Part shown: piece after piece, positions 38,901 to 53,900 of the stretch | How positions within the stretch are numbered: the first letter of the stretch is position 1 | Layout of the letters: the number at the start of each line of letters is the position of its first letter | DNA from: Todiramphus chloris collaris | Taxonomy: Eukaryota; Chordata; Aves; Coraciiformes; Alcedinidae | Reading direction: 5' to 3' | Length of the DNA: 64,000 nucleotides | Assembly: GCA_025345505.1 (NCBI GenBank) | Contig: JANVCC010000014.1 | Location: forward strand, 1,664,595-1,728,594 | The notes under the pieces: model-generated | Database searches by the model: none | Told to the model about the DNA's origin: nothing | Seen by the model: the letters and a program-made list of their open reading frames with translations, nothing else | Program-made: the position numbers and the translations under genes

Positions 38901-41900
38901 GGAGCGGGGCCAGAGGAGGCCACAGCAATGCTGGGAGGGCTGGAACCCCTCTGCTGGGAGGCCAGGCTGAGAGAGCTGGGGTTGTTCAGCCTGGAGAAGA
39001 GAAGGGCACAGGGAGACCTTCTTGTGGCCTTTTAGTACTCCAAGGGGCCTGTCAGAAAGAAAGATGGGGACAGACTTTTTATCAGGACCTGTTGTGATAG
39101 GACAAGGGGTGATGGTTTTAAACTAAAAAAGGGGAGATTCTGACTAGAGGGTGGTGAGATCCCTGCCCAAGTTGCCCAGAGAGGTGGTTGATGTCCCATC
39201 CCTGGACACATTCCAGGTGAGGTTGGCCAGGGCTCTGAGCAACCTGCTCTAGTTGCAGATGTCCCTGTTCCCTGCAGGGGGGTTTGACTAGATGACCCTA
39301 AAAGGTCCCTTCCAACCCAAACCATTCTGTGATTCATATATTCGGTAATGTAGTAGCTTTTTGCTCTACCCCAACCCAAATATGATCCAGAACCTGCCTA
39401 CTGTAGGCTATGTTTTGCCTACATAGCACCACATACAGGGACAATTCTGCTACAAAAGGCTTAATGTGGTACCAGAGAAGAGATAGCAGGTCGAAGTGGA
39501 CAGGAAAATAATATATTTATCAACCTGATAAGGTGATGCTGTTAGCACACTAGCACCTAACGACAGGCTGTGAGCTCATTCAGCAGCTTTCCACACCCCC
39601 CCACAAGAAAAGTGGAGCAGATAAGTTAGAAACCTCTATCACCCCAAGCACAAGAAGTTGAGCGAAGAAAAAGTATTCACCAATGAGATCAACTCCATTG
39701 TCAACAGGAAGAGAGGCTGCTGAGAGGGCTGAGACTTCATGCCAATGCCTTTCTGACACTACTTGGGAAACAGATTGGCTGCTTCGCTCAGCAAAGGAAA
39801 ACATCTCTTACATAAGACCTTGAATGACAATTCTCTTGTTTATGATCGACAGCAGAGAGACAAAGGACTCAATTATTGTTAACTCAGGACTTTCTGGCAA
39901 CAGTGAAATCTCCGAAGCCAGGAGACATACAACATGTAGGGAATAAATCTTCCTTCTGGAATCACCCTCTCTCTGCTATACACATAATCATTTCCAGTTC
40001 TGCTTGGTTTGCTCCTTCCCTGCAGCCACCTCACAAGTTTCCTTGAAGTGCTCCCTTCAAGTGCAGGACTCAGCAGAGAAGTGAACCCCACTGGAAATTA
40101 CAGAATCACGGAACTGCCTGGATTGGAAGGGACTTTTCAAGCTCATCCAGTCCAACCCCCCTGCAGGGAGCAGGGACATCTGCAGCTAGAGCAGGTTGCT
40201 CAGAGCCCCAGCCAACCTCACCTGGAATATTTCCAGGGATGGGGCATCGACCACCTCTCTGGGCAACCTGGGTTAGGGTCTCACAACCCTCAGCATCAAA
40301 AATGTCTTCCTTCTGTCTAGTCTAAATTTCCCTCTTTCAGTTTAGAACTGTCACCCTTGTCCTGACACAACATAGGCCCTGCTAAAAAGGGGCAGAATCC
40401 CTTCCCTTGACCTGCTGCCCACGCTGCTCTGGATGCAGCCCCAGATGTCACTGGCTTCCGGGCTGCGAGCGCACATCACAGAAGTAGTGGAAATGCATCC
40501 ACAAAGCTCTCTCTATCACAACTAGGATATCTTTACCACACAATTTCAACTTTTTGGGTTTTCAGCATGTGGCCTTTGGGCTAAGGTCCTTCTCAGACAT
40601 TAAGAATTTACTTCAGTTAATTGCAGTAACCATGCTTAGCCTCATGAAGCTGAAAGTGTCCTCGGCTCCCTCATTCTCACAGGAAGAGGACCTCAAAGAT
40701 GTCCAACAATGCTATGCCTTGTGTGTTCAGTGCTGGAACTGTACCCTGCAACCTCTGACAGATGCCTGTTAGAACGTGAACTTTGCTGTTTACTCTCAGT
40801 AACTCTTCTCTGAATCCTCTTGTATTCGTTATTATAAGGGCATCTTTGAAGCAAGTCCTAGAGTCCTATTCCAATGTCTATTTAAAAGCTTCAGCTTATT
40901 TTCTTTAGACTTGGATAATTTAGGTCAGAAGGGACCTCCAGAGGCCACCTAGTCCAAACCCCTGCTGGAAATGCCCTGGAGGGAAATTGCCACCCTTCCT
41001 TTTTATCTCCCAGTTATTAGCTCTTCAGATTTCAGTAAAGAAATTAACCCTAAATCTAACTGTGGACTCCTCAGTGATTTGTGATGAAAAGCATCATTAA
41101 CACACCCCGCGTTACAGGTTTTGGCAGGCAGTTTACCAATAGCTAACCTTCCAGCCAGAAGTACTCACTTTAAATCAGATTTCTTCTGCACTAAAAATCC
41201 TTCCTGGGTTAGTCTGCACAAATATGTCATTTTAATTGATCTCCATCCAACAAGCTTTTTGTCTGAAAAATTCCACTTACAACTTTTCGTTTTTGCCTTC
41301 AGAGCTCCTTAAAAAAACTTTAACTCCTCCGAGTCCAAAAGAGATGAAGAATGGTGTGGAAAACTAAGAAAAGAGGGGATAATAAAGAAAGTCTGACAAG
41401 TTTGGTGGGGCGGTGGGCAGGAAGGAAGAGTTCTACTCCTATCTGTTGATGCCTCCCATCACATCTATAGGAGACACTCAGTATCACTGGTTTTTTTCAA
41501 TTGCTACAAGGTATTTCCAATATCCCTCAGGATTTTTTTATTATTATTTTTTTAAACTCCAGCAAGCTTGTCCCTGATCACAATGGTTTCTGAAAAAAAA
41601 AAAAAAACAGAGGCATGTTATAAAGCACTTACTCATGGCAGCTTTTCCAAAGAAGTTGTTCATTATGTTGCCCTTTGCTGGTGGTTTGCTGCTTACTGCA
41701 GACACCTAGAAGCAAACAGAGGAGTAACCACAAGGATTATTTGTGAGATGCAGCCCTCAAAGCGCACAGTGCTGCTTCTGGACAAGGAAAATGAATGCAT
41801 GCCATTTGTTGGTTAAGCAGTGTCTTAAATTTCAGTATCTGTTTAGGAGAAGTTGAAGACACTAAGATACTACACGCATCAAAGAGTTGAGAGTAAGTTA

Positions 41901-44900
41901 CTCACGCCTCCTTAGCTAGGCCTTCAAACCTAACTTGGGTCCCATTCCCATCTGATGGCTGACAGCATTACTGAAATGAGTGGTTAGGATTTGGGTCAGT
42001 TCCCAGTCCAGAACTGTTCTTTTTGCAAACTATCAGTGCCTCAATTCACAGTAACCGACAGAGGAAAGAACACAAATTGGCCAAACCATGAAAACTTTAT
42101 CCAGCTACTCTGGCACGTACGTTGTTCTGAGACGTTTGCAGAAAATACCACTGCTCTACTCCATTAATATAGCCACAAAAGTGAAAAATCACACACAGAC
42201 AAAAGAAAAACAAAACAAACAAAACAACCCACGTAAAGAAGCTTGGCCTCTTAATCTCACTTCTTTTCATGCAAGAAGTTAACAAGACACTAACCTCAGA
42301 CACACATATTTCACCAGTTCTAAATTCACTATAAAAGTCAGAAAAATGAACCAAAATGTACTTGGTGGTTATGAAAAAGCCAAGCCATATGCCGGGAACA
42401 TTATAATTTTAATAACCATTTACTGGCCATGTTGCTTTAAAAGCAATTATACTAAGTAAAATTAAAATGTAATTCTATCCTGGTAAAAAAAAAAAAACCC
42501 AAAACAAACCATCAGTTGAGAAGATAAACAATTTAGTTTTGCACAGGTCAAGCTCTGAAACTTCCCTCACAGACTAAGTTTAAACACCTTGATACTTTTA
42601 AGACCTGAACTTCTCACATTTCACTTACTGCTCAAAACAAGTCCTTTTAAGCACAATGGAGAGAGCAAGATCCTCCATCGCTGTATACATTGTCAGAACT
42701 GAAGACAACGGAACAATTGTCTCAATAATGCAGCTATGCTGGTTTATACTTGCTGGAGATACTGGACTGGAAAGAGTCCAGAGAAGGCTACAAAGATGCT
42801 GAGGGGACTAGGGCATCTCTGTGACAAAGAAAGGCTGAAAGCCCTGAGGCTGGAGAAGAGAAGGCTGAGAGAGGATCTGATCAATGCTGATCAATAGCTA
42901 AAGGGTGGGGGTCAAGAGGATAGGGCCAGACTCTCATCAGTGGTGCCCAGCAACAGGATAAGGGGTAACAGGCACAAACTGGAACACAGGAGGTTCTATC
43001 TGAACAGGAGGAGAAACTTCTTACTTGTGAGAGTGCCAGAGCCTGGCCCACACAGAGAGGCTGTGGAGTCTCCTTCTCTGGAGAGATTCCAAACCCACCC
43101 AGACAATGTGATCCTGGGCAGCCTGCTGTGGGTGACCCTGCTGGAGCAGGGGGGTTGGATGAGATGATCTCCAGAGTTCCCTCCCAACCCCCACCATGCT
43201 AGGATTCTGAGAGATCTCGCTCAAAGAGGAATGTCAAAGCATCAAAGTTACAGATATCGTACTTTTGTGGATAGATCAGGAGTGTGGCACAACATATTTT
43301 TGCCCAAGATGACTGACTGAAGGCTCATCTGTACCGTACAGTTAAATACTTACAAACCAGTGACCAAGCATTCCTAGGCGACAGCAAGTTCAGCGCTGGA
43401 AGCAGTGGACAAGGCTGCACTATGGTGGTTAAGGTTATTTAGGTGGAATAAGAGTGAAGCCAGAAGAGCAGTTCATTAAAGCTATTAACCCAGAGGTCTG
43501 AGGTAACTTACACCTGGGGCCTCCTTCGCCTCTGCTTTAGTTTCTTTATTTGTATCCTGGGGTTTGGAAGCCCCTTTCGCCACAAACATTCCCATGATCC
43601 CTTTGGGCTGCTGTGAGGTCTGCTTAGCGGTCGATGGACCGTGGCCGTTGACCGCAGGTACGGTGACAGCGTTCGTGTCACTTGGTGTCTGGGAACCAGC
43701 CTGCACAGACGTCCGTGCTTTGGAAACTTCAGACGGCGTCCTGGGGACCGCGGCGGCGCAATGAATGGCACTGAACCTGTGTGACGGAGCAAGAAATTTC
43801 ATTAGCCTTTTCACTTCTTATTTTTTTCACCTCGGTTTCCTCCCCAGTAGCGCCTTGTTTTTCTGGTCCTGTGCTCTCCTCTTATGGGCAAAAAGCAACA
43901 ACAGAAAAAGAGCAATTTCATTTGCGCATGGGACAAGAAAGAAAGGAGCAAGAGTAACAGAGATGTCTACTGAAAAGATCAGCAAGAGGCAGAGCATTTA
44001 AGTGCTAAACAAGCAGTTCAGATTTCAGAAGGGGGGGGGGGGGGGAACCCCAAGCAAAAAAAAACCCAAACAAACCCATCTCCACACCCAGGGTGGATGA
44101 TGGAGCAGACTGCATTTTATTCCTAAACGGGTTACACTCTCCAAACTTCACAGCTTAAATTGTATGGCTGTCTGACGATCTAAAACATCTCCAGCTTTCA
44201 GATGCTTTGACAGGGTTCACCACGGCTGTGACAAGCAGACACAGTTGTACCTGCCAGGTAAGTAAATCACAACCAAAGCTCAAATACTTGAATGGCTCAG
44301 AAATATCCATGACATAACTATATAAAGTAATTTCCCTGTAATCACTGGTAGACAGAGATACATCTCAGCTTCTGACAGTCTGAAATGTGATCGTTTGGGG
44401 ACACGGAGCTATAAGATGTGATCACAGTTCCAATACAATTCCCTGACAGGCAGGAATAGCAGCACCCAAAAATAACTGAACTCTACTCTCCCCCTGTGCA
44501 AATCCCAGACAGAGGCTCTCCAGATTTCCTCCAGAAATGCCACAAAAGAGCCCAGTTCACTCCTCCAGACCCAGAGTCTTTCTATTTGCATAAGAACTAA
44601 ACCAGTCTTCAGCCAATTCATTTCTGCACCTCGGCATTAGCGGCTCATATGCACAGCCCACTTCTGCTCAGCCCAGGAACTGTAAGGTATTAACAAAACA
44701 CCACCCACCCTACAGCATTTCTAGGCTGCAGCAGCAACCTCTTAATACTCAAACCTTTAAAGGAAGAAAAGAAGACACTGAAGGAAAAAAATATTCCTAT
44801 GTTCTTTCCTCCTTTCAATCTGTTTTCCATGTGGTCGATGCTGCTCTCTGGACAGCTTTCACCCCTGCTCCACACATACCCATGAGTAACACCAACAACC

Positions 44901-47900
44901 CTCTGGATTACAAATAATGTTTTATTATCAGTGGTGATCTTCATCATGCAGCAAGTGCATTGGAAAAAAAAATTCTTGCACATTCCAGGCGCTCGCCTTA
45001 ATGCTCCTAATGTGAGACTATAGCTCATGGGCTTGATCCAAAATTCACTAAACAATCACTGAAAAAACAAGTGATGCTTGGACTGTGCTCTACAAGCAAG
45101 GAGCTGCTTCTGCTAGACAGCTGACATTAGCAACAAGCATTAAATACTGTTAATTAATGTTACCACAACACTGAGCCACCTCTGCCATCTTCCCAGCAGA
45201 ACACATGTCCCACACAAACACAGAAGAGAATAAAGATCCTTGCCCCAGAGGCTGAGAGATACATGGACTGAGAGCATAAGAAGCCAGTAGATTCTGTTTG
45301 CTAGAAACATGCACATAGTTAAAACTCTGTCTTTTGCAGGGGTTCTTCAGCCTGGAGAAGAGAAGGCTCTGGGGAGACCTTCTTGAAGCCTTTCAGTATC
45401 TGAAGGGGGCCTACAAGAAAGCTGAGAAGAGATTTTTTATAAGGGCTTGTAGTGATAGGGTGAGGGGTAATGGCTTCCAACTGGAAGAGGGGAGAGTTAG
45501 CTTAGAAATGAGGAAGAAGTTCTTCACTGTGAGGTGGTGAGACCCTGGCCCAGGTCTCCCAGAAAGCTGGTCAATGCCCCATCCCTGGAAACATTCCAGG
45601 TGAGGTTGGCCAAGGCTAGGAGCAGCCTGCTCTAGTTACAGATGTCCCTGCTCCCTGCAGAGGGGTTGGACTAGATGAGCCTTGAGAGGTCCCATCCAAC
45701 CCAAACCATTCTGTGATTCTACTGCAGAAATCTTGTCTGGGTGTAAATGACAATTCATGTATTTGAGAAGGGAAAGGGAATATGGTCAGTCTGAATTTAG
45801 TTCAGCCAGGCCACAGGTCAAGTTGAATTTTTCATAGTTTGCTGCGGGAATTCTGCTTCAAAGCCAGACAGGGGTTTATGCACAGGCTTCAGAAAGTGAT
45901 TTCAGAACCTCAGTTGTCCAAACTTTGTGGGTGTACAAATCCAAAAGGCAGACTCCTCTAAGACACAAGCACTGCGCTGCAGAGGTGCCCAAGAGTAAAC
46001 AGGCTGGAACAAGGCAACTGCAGCCAAACCCACAGCACATGTCTTCACTGAAGCAGGGTTTCTATCCCTCACCAGGTTACTGACACTCACATTTCAAACA
46101 CGCAGCTTCCAGGACGTTATTTTCTCAGCAATTCTCCTGTCAACATTTTGAAGACAGCTACATTTCTATTTTCAAATTCTATACTCTTTCTATGACACAA
46201 CATTCAGGCATCCCCCTTCTAAACCAGATTGGTCATGGCACCGTACGTACTGATTACATCAAGCTGAAGCTGTCGTGGTGGAAATAGCATATAAATGAAA
46301 AGCCCCAGCTGCCAGGCACTGCGCAGGAGGGAAGACAATGACCCCTGGAGACTGAAGTCCCTCTGAATTCCACAACAACCTTTGTCTAGTACAAGCATGA
46401 AAGGCTTGTATCAGCACTGGTGTGGCCTGCAGGACTACTGCAGAGATCATCCCCCTGGAATGGGCACTGGGGAGGCCACACCTCAAACACTGGGTTCAGA
46501 TTTAGGCCCCTACCTCCGAGGAGGACACTGAGGTGGTGGAACATGTCCAGAGAAGGGCAATGAACCTGGTTAATGGTCTAGAGCACAAGTCTTGTGAGAA
46601 GCTGAGCGATATGGTGCTGTTTAGCTTGGAGAAAAGGAGGCTGAGGGGAGACCTTTGGACTGGATACTTACAGTGCCTAAAGGGGGCCTATAAGAAAGTT
46701 GGGGAAGGACTTTTTGCAAGGGCTTGTAGTGATAGGACAAGGGGTGATGGCTTCAAACTGGAAGGGGGGAGATGGAGATTAGACATTAGGAAGAAGTTCT
46801 TCACTCTGACAGCGGTGAGACACTGGCACAGGTTGCTGATGAGAGTTGTGGATGTTCCCTCACTGGATGTGTTCAAGTCCAGGTTGGATAGGGCTTTGAT
46901 GATCTTAGTGTAGTGGGAGGTGTCTCTGCCCATGGCAGAGAGTTGGAACTAGATGATGATCTTTATGGTCCCTTCCAACCCAAACCAGTCCACGATTCTA
47001 AGGTTTAGTGGTGACCTGGCTGTGCTGTGCTAACAGTTGAACTTTATGATCTTCAAGGCCTTTTCCAACCAGAATGATTCTATGCCACTTGGTCTGTTTT
47101 TTGTGTTTGCCCTACACTACAGACTCTCATCTTCTACATGGAGAATGAGTTCCTGTAAGACACCTTCAGAGACATGGATGAGTCTGGTGAAAGGACAGTT
47201 TCAAAACACAGAACGCAAGTTCATATTAGTGCTTTGCTGAGCACATCACTCGTGGTTTTCTAAGTCTGTTTCAATTTACTCTTCCTGTGTGACTGGATAA
47301 AAATGGTCATGAAGAAGTATGGCCTGTAAATGAGAAAAAGATTTCTAGCCAGGAGAGAAGAAAGGTACTGGAACTGACTGCTTGTTGGAGTAATGGAGCA
47401 AGTGAACCAACTACAAGCTGGAAATAGCTCAGTTTACGAAACAACGTGCTGTCTGGGGACCGGTCTGGCACGACTTAGAAGATAATCTTTTCCTAGCTTT
47501 CTAAAAATCCAGGCATATCTGGCAACCATTGACTTCTGTTGAAGTGCACAATGTAGCAACATCTCATCCGTCTCAACCCACACAGCGCAAGAAGAAAAAC
47601 CAAGGCGCAACTCACTTGCTGCAGTTCTGCAGGTTTGTTTTGATGATATCATAGTCAGTGTTGTAGAGTGGCCCACTGTCCTTGAGCAAGGCCTTCTGAA
47701 CGCTGTAGACGTGCACACTTGCAATTGTGGCTAGTTTAGACTTCATTGCTGGGGGGGGAAGAGGAGGAGAAAAAGTCCAACGTTAATGCAGCCTTTATAC
47801 AATCAGATGGCAGCTTTAAGTATCATGATCTACCAAGGATGAAGAAAGACTGACAGACCACTTGACGGCAAGGGCTTGAATATAAAAACGTGTAATCGTT

Positions 47901-50900
47901 CCTTCTTCCAGTGGTCACTAGCTGAGAATTCAAGGTAACAGACTCAACAAGCGAATCAAACTCTGCCGGGGGATTGTTCAGCCTGGAGAAAAAGAGGTTC
48001 AGGGGAGACAACCTCTCTCTCCACAACTCCCTGAAAGGAGGTTGGAGCCAGTTGGAGGTTGGTCCCTTCTCCCAAGGAACAAGTGACAGGACAAGAGGAA
48101 ATGGCCTCAAGTTGCTCCAGGAGAGCAGTTGGACCTGAGGATCAATTTCTTCCCCACAAAGGCTGTCAAGGCCTGTCCCAGGCTGCCCACAGCAGTGGTG
48201 GAGTCCCCATGCCTGAAGGGGTTTCAAAGTTGTGGAAATGTGGTGCTGTGGGACATGGTTTAATGGTGACCTGGCAGTGATGGGTTAATGGTTGGATTCG
48301 ACCTTGAAGATCTCTTCCAACCTCAAGAGTTCTAACACTCAAGCATAATTTCCGCTATACACTCTTGTCTCTTACACAACTTAATCAAAAGCAACCTCTC
48401 CATGTTTACAGAATCACAGCATGGTAGGTGTTGGAAGGGACCTCTGGAGATCATGTCATCCAAGCCCTTGCTCCAACAGGTTCAGACACAGCAGGTTGCC
48501 CAGGACCACATTATCCAGGCAAGTTTGGAAGCTCTCCAGAGAAGGAGACTCCACAGCCTCTCTGAGCAGCCTGAACCAGGCTCTGGCACCCTCACAGCAA
48601 AGAATTTTTTCCCTCCTGTTGAGATGGAACCTCCCAGGTTCCAGTTGGTGCCCACTGCCCCCTGCCCTGTCACTGCCACCACTGACAAGAGGCTGGCCAA
48701 AATTCAGACCTTAACATATCTGGTATTTGGGATCCAGGATGTGTATATGACTACCGAAAGTTAAGGAAGAAAATAAATGGTCACAAGTACCCTGCTGGAG
48801 CTGCTCTCTGCCACTAAGGTAGCACCCACTGTATCAATCAGCATCATAAGATCTTCTCAAGTAGTCTGCTGGAGTCAGTGTTTTGTCACTTCTGTGCTAT
48901 TTAGTCTGTTACCCCTGGGAGACAAGGGCAAGTTTTTAGGAATTCTCTGTTCATTGCTTACATTGTTCTTTCCACACAGCCCTGGTCTGAGACAGTGCTT
49001 GTAGGCACTGTAAAAATACACACAGAAATAATTTCTTGGGGCCAGTCCTAGACTGTGCAGCCCTACTCCCATCGCAAATCTCAGCCTCTTCCAAATCTGT
49101 CACACCTTTGGCCTGTCTTCAAATACAAAAAACCACGAGCAACCCCTTTCGTCTGGAGCAAAACAGAGCATTATGCAGCACACACAATTCAACCAACATG
49201 ACAGATGGGAGCTGCACTGCTTGACAATCTTCTACCCTGACAAAGACAACTTTAGCTAGAAATACACTTTGGATTTCACAAAAGGAAAATAACACAAGGC
49301 TTGCAAATGAAGTCAGATCATTAGCATGGATGTTTAAGGTCACAAATGCCACAGTATGCTCTCAAAGGCCAAAGATGTAATTTGAAAGCATTGCAGAGCC
49401 TGCAGTTAGAATCACAGAATTATTCTGGTTGGAAGAGACCTTTAAGACTATTGAGTCCAACCATTAACCCAGCACTGCCAGGTCACCACTAAACCATGTC
49501 CCTCAGCACCACAGTTCCAGAGCTTTGAAACCCCTCCAGGGATGGGGACTCCACCATCACCCTGGGCAGACAGGGACAGGCCTTGACAACACCTGCAGGG
49601 ACACAACAATTGCATTGTTCCTCAGGTCCAAACCAAACCTCCCCTGGAGCAACTTGAGGCCATTTCCTCTTCTCCTGTCACTTATTCCTTGGGAGAAGGG
49701 ACCAACCCCCACCTGGCTCCAACCTCCTTTCAGGGAGCTGTCAGAGCAAGAAGGTCTCCCCTGAGCCTCCTTTTCTCCAGGTGACTTGCATTTCAATTGC
49801 TATGGATCAGATCTCATCAGCAGGACAAGACCTGGAAAGATGGTAAGATGATTCATAGGGCACGGGGAGCAGTTACAGTACTACAGTGACTTCCCCCCCC
49901 CACGTTTTACTGTGAAAGCAAACACACCACAAAACAGTGAGAATATTCTTGTAGGACATTTAACTAGTACCCATGTCACTTAGGGCAAACAAAGACTGCA
50001 ATTGCATTTAACTAGTAATGAGGATTACCTGCTTGAGCATCCTTAGGAGCCTCAAAACTCATGGTTGTTCCAAAATACAGTGAGCCACCACTGTACACTA
50101 CTCACATATTGTTGGGCATCTCCTCAAAGGCTGAAGGGCAGGGGTCAAGAGGATGGGTTCAAACTCTTGTTAATGGTGCCCTGTGACAGGACAAGGGATA
50201 ACAGGCACAAACTGGACCCCAGGAGGTTCCATTTCAACAGGAGGAGAAACCTCTTTCCTTTGAGGGTGCCAGAGCCTGGCCCAGGCTGCTCAGAAAGGCT
50301 GTAGAGTCTCCTACTCAGGAGAGATTCCAAACCTGCCTGGACAACATCCTGGGCACCCTGCCCTAGGTAACCATGCTGGAGCAGAGGGAGTGGAGAAGAT
50401 GAACTTTAGATATCCCATGCTGGGATTCTGTGTTGCCTTTAAGGACGAGCTGTCTGTGAATGGCAGGGAGGTGGAAAAGAACCACTGACTAAAACATTCA
50501 ACATTAAAAATCCCTCAAAATCCAAAACCATCAGACCCAAATCACAAGTCTGAAATTACACAGCTGTTGGCTCAGATATTCAAAATTCTGAGAAAAAGTT
50601 GGTACAAGAAGTACACACCTGAACCCAACAGCTGGACTCAGCATTTACGTGCAGATGACAAGTTCTGAGCTCTATTCAATCTGCTGTTCTTTCAAAGAGA
50701 AAAGTTAAAACCACATAATTTTCACGATCTGCTTACCTTCGAGTTTATCCTCTCTCACTACTGCAACCTTGTGGCACTGTAAAAAATAAACAAACAGCAG
50801 CCTTAGCATTTGAAAAGATCTGTTGTACACAGAACTGATATTTGCAATTATCTGTTGAATAAGAAAGTCTACAGATTATAAGCGCAGCTTTAGAGTTGCA

Positions 50901-53900
50901 AAGAACTCTGTCAATGCCTTAACCAGTCACCAGCTGCTAGTTTTTAGAGCTCCATCTTCCTGCTTTTCAAACAGGCTTTCACAGATCACCACAACCACAC
51001 AGAAATCCTCTGTCCCCCCACTCCTGACACTGGGAGATGAGACACAGATGAAATGAGAACTAAACAACTGCACAGCACAGTGAAGAAAAATAAACTCATG
51101 CAGCTGATGACCCAACTGCCAGAAATCTGCCACACCAGCCCACATCACCCAGGTATATTTAGATTGCCAGTAAACTCTAACATAGCAAGACAGACAAAGC
51201 ACCAGGGAAGCAAAACACAGTGAGAAATTACTAATTTAAAAGGCAAAAAATAATGTTTGGGTAAACATGCTCTACAGCCAGTCTTTGGAGCGCTGGGTCC
51301 AGCTCTGGAGTCCTCAGCACAGGAGAGACAGGGACCTGTTGGAGCGGGGCCAGAGGAGGCCACAGCAATGCTGGGAGGGCTGGAACTCCTCTGCTGGGAG
51401 GCCAGGCTGAGAGAGCTGGGGTTGTTCAGCCTGGAGAAGAGAAGGCTCCAGGGAGACCTTCTTGAGGACTTTCAGTATTTTAAGAGTCCTGTCAGAAAGA
51501 TGGGGACAGACATTTTAGCAAGACCTGTTGTGACAGGACAAGGGGTGATGGTTTTAAACTAAAAGAGGGAGATTTAGACTATGGAAAAAGAAGAAATGTT
51601 TTATGCTGAGAATGGCGAGACCCTGTCCCAGGCTGCCCAGAGAGGTGGTTGATGCCCCATCCCTGGAAACATTCCAGGTGAGGTTGGCTGGGGCTCTGCT
51701 CTAGTTGCAGATGTCCCTGCCTGCTGTGGTTGGGTTGGACTAGATGAGCTTGAAAGGTCCCTTCCAAGCCACCCCATTCTGCAATTCTGTGATTTGAGGA
51801 CTTTACCTACTCCATGATATTTCACAGGCTGCTGTTACTACAAAGAATCCAAAGAGTGCACAAAATCCAAACATTAATTCTGTGTTTAACTGAGTAGCCG
51901 CAGAGTAGCCAGCAAAAGAGTAAGGAAAAGTAGGCAACTTGAAACAGCAAATAAAAATTGAGTGTCTCAGTCCCTCATTGAGATTGGTGAAAAGCAGCAA
52001 TTAAAGACCATGCAGTGAGAGATGGAATGATTTGTGATTGATTTCTACCCCTATCTCCCTTTCCATGAGTCTTGCAGTTGAATCCCCAGCCCTGTGGCTA
52101 CATCTACTGACAGCAGTGAGTACTGCAGGGTTACCACCAAGCACAGAGCTACTCTGAAGCACTCGCACCCCTTTCCTACCCAAAAATTGACTTGTGCCAG
52201 GTATTACCCATCAGCTACTCCAATGTCTCTATGTTTTCTGGAAGCATCTTTCAGACCTGACTCCGTCTGAGGAGCTTTAACCTCCTCCTGTGTGGCATTC
52301 CTAACCCTGCATTGCTTTATCTTCCCCCTCTAACAATTTCCTGTGCCTGCAGGTCACCTTTCTTAGAAGGAACTTAGGAAAAATAAAGATATTGAAAAAC
52401 AAGAAAAAAAAAGTCACCTTTTTATGTTTACCCTTGGTAGGTCTTGTTTTAAAAATACACAATGTGGCAAGAGAGAGTTAAAAAGCAATCATTATTTATG
52501 CCTATATCAGAATCCACTTGTTCATTCTAAATACATTATGGCAAATTTTAAATTAGTAGAAATTTTTCTACTATTTTAAAATAGTAGAAAAAATAATAGA
52601 ACTTCTGACCAGTTCTAGTGAGCCAAGAGATGATACTTTGTTATCTCCAAAAGAAACAAAGGGAAAACCTGTTCAATTCAAGCTGTGTGACAGCTGTACA
52701 GCTTTAAATAAATACATTCCATTATATACAACTAATGCAATAAATAACTACCTTCAGTTTCAGGCAGATTTGGAGATTTAGAGAGTATTTCTAAGAGTCT
52801 GAACCAGTTTATTATTTGGGGGAGGAAAAGTTTGTTGGGTTTGGGGTTTGTTAGGGTTTTTTTTTTTCCCCCAGTCTAAAAGTTAAATCCAGCCCACCCT
52901 GAGATGTCCCAATTTGAAATGTAGCTTGCAATGTAGGGGATATTTGGGTATCTAAAGATGCTCAATTTGCTCATCTTTTAAAAATCCCTGAAGTACCCAT
53001 AAGAAATTTTAGATGACATTCTTGAAAGATCTGACAAGCAGCAGTGACAAAAAATAAATCCATTAAATAGCTATTCCTTTGCTTAATAAGTCAAAGCACT
53101 TTAAATACAAAATACTACTCACAAAGTTATGTTTTTCTTGTATATCAGGATAAAAAGACAACTTCAACTATTTCTTTATCATTCTATTTATTTATTATTC
53201 TATACTAACTGAATTCCAAGCTTTCTCCAAATGCTACTTCACGCACTTCCACTGCACAGCACTCCCTGGAAAATGTATTAGCTGATCTCACAAGGGCTCC
53301 TGCAGACTCTTTTATAATCTTTGCTGTGCAGCAATAGTGATACAACTGACAGGTGATGGTAACAGGATTTAAGTTGATTAAATAAAAACCCTAGTATATT
53401 ATTCAGCACTGTATTTCCAAATTATGATCCTTCCTCTCCATTGTTTCTGTGCTAGGACAGAAGTAGTGCCTTAATTTGTACAGAAGACCCAGAACACCGT
53501 CCCTGTTCATGGAAAAACAGAGCAAATCCAGCTTTTGACACAAAGGTGACTACGCAAGATGGAAGACATAAGAACAAAGAGCTCCCAGGCACCTTTGAGA
53601 AGTGACACGCTTACCATGTGTCCGTTCTGGATGAGGTTTCCTGCTACTAAGTAGGTGACATGAAGCTGAGCTCCTGAATTCTCTTTTCGTTTCCTCTCTA
53701 CGTAATCATAGAGCATCCTGCACAAAAGAAACCAGACTTAATCACCTAGAAAGGAAGAGCCTGTCACCACCCCTTCCGTGAAGCTTACATGAAAAAAAAA
53801 AAACAGAGTAAAGACAGGCTAACATGGAACCATTTCAACAGAAGCACAGTTATTTTAACCAGGATTACATTCATCTTACTGAGGCACCTCCCTCCTCAGA

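Larger units (their letters stand above)
36020..41632 (-). other. POLD3: POLD3 introns 8 and 7 (around exon 8)
   Basis: They hold four CR1 copies. 36729-37881, 39339-40099 and 40986-41632 show nothing recognisable. Confidence 0.8.
41706..47615 (-). other. POLD3: POLD3 introns 6 and 5 (around exon 6)
   Basis: They hold four CR1 pieces and a poly-G run. 43777-45337 is otherwise unique. Confidence 0.8.
47749..53614 (-). other. POLD3: POLD3 introns 4 and 3 (around exon 4)
   Basis: Intron 4 is about half CR1. Intron 3 has one CR1, then from 51796 an AT-rich unique stretch with the 30-bp palindrome. Confidence 0.8.
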
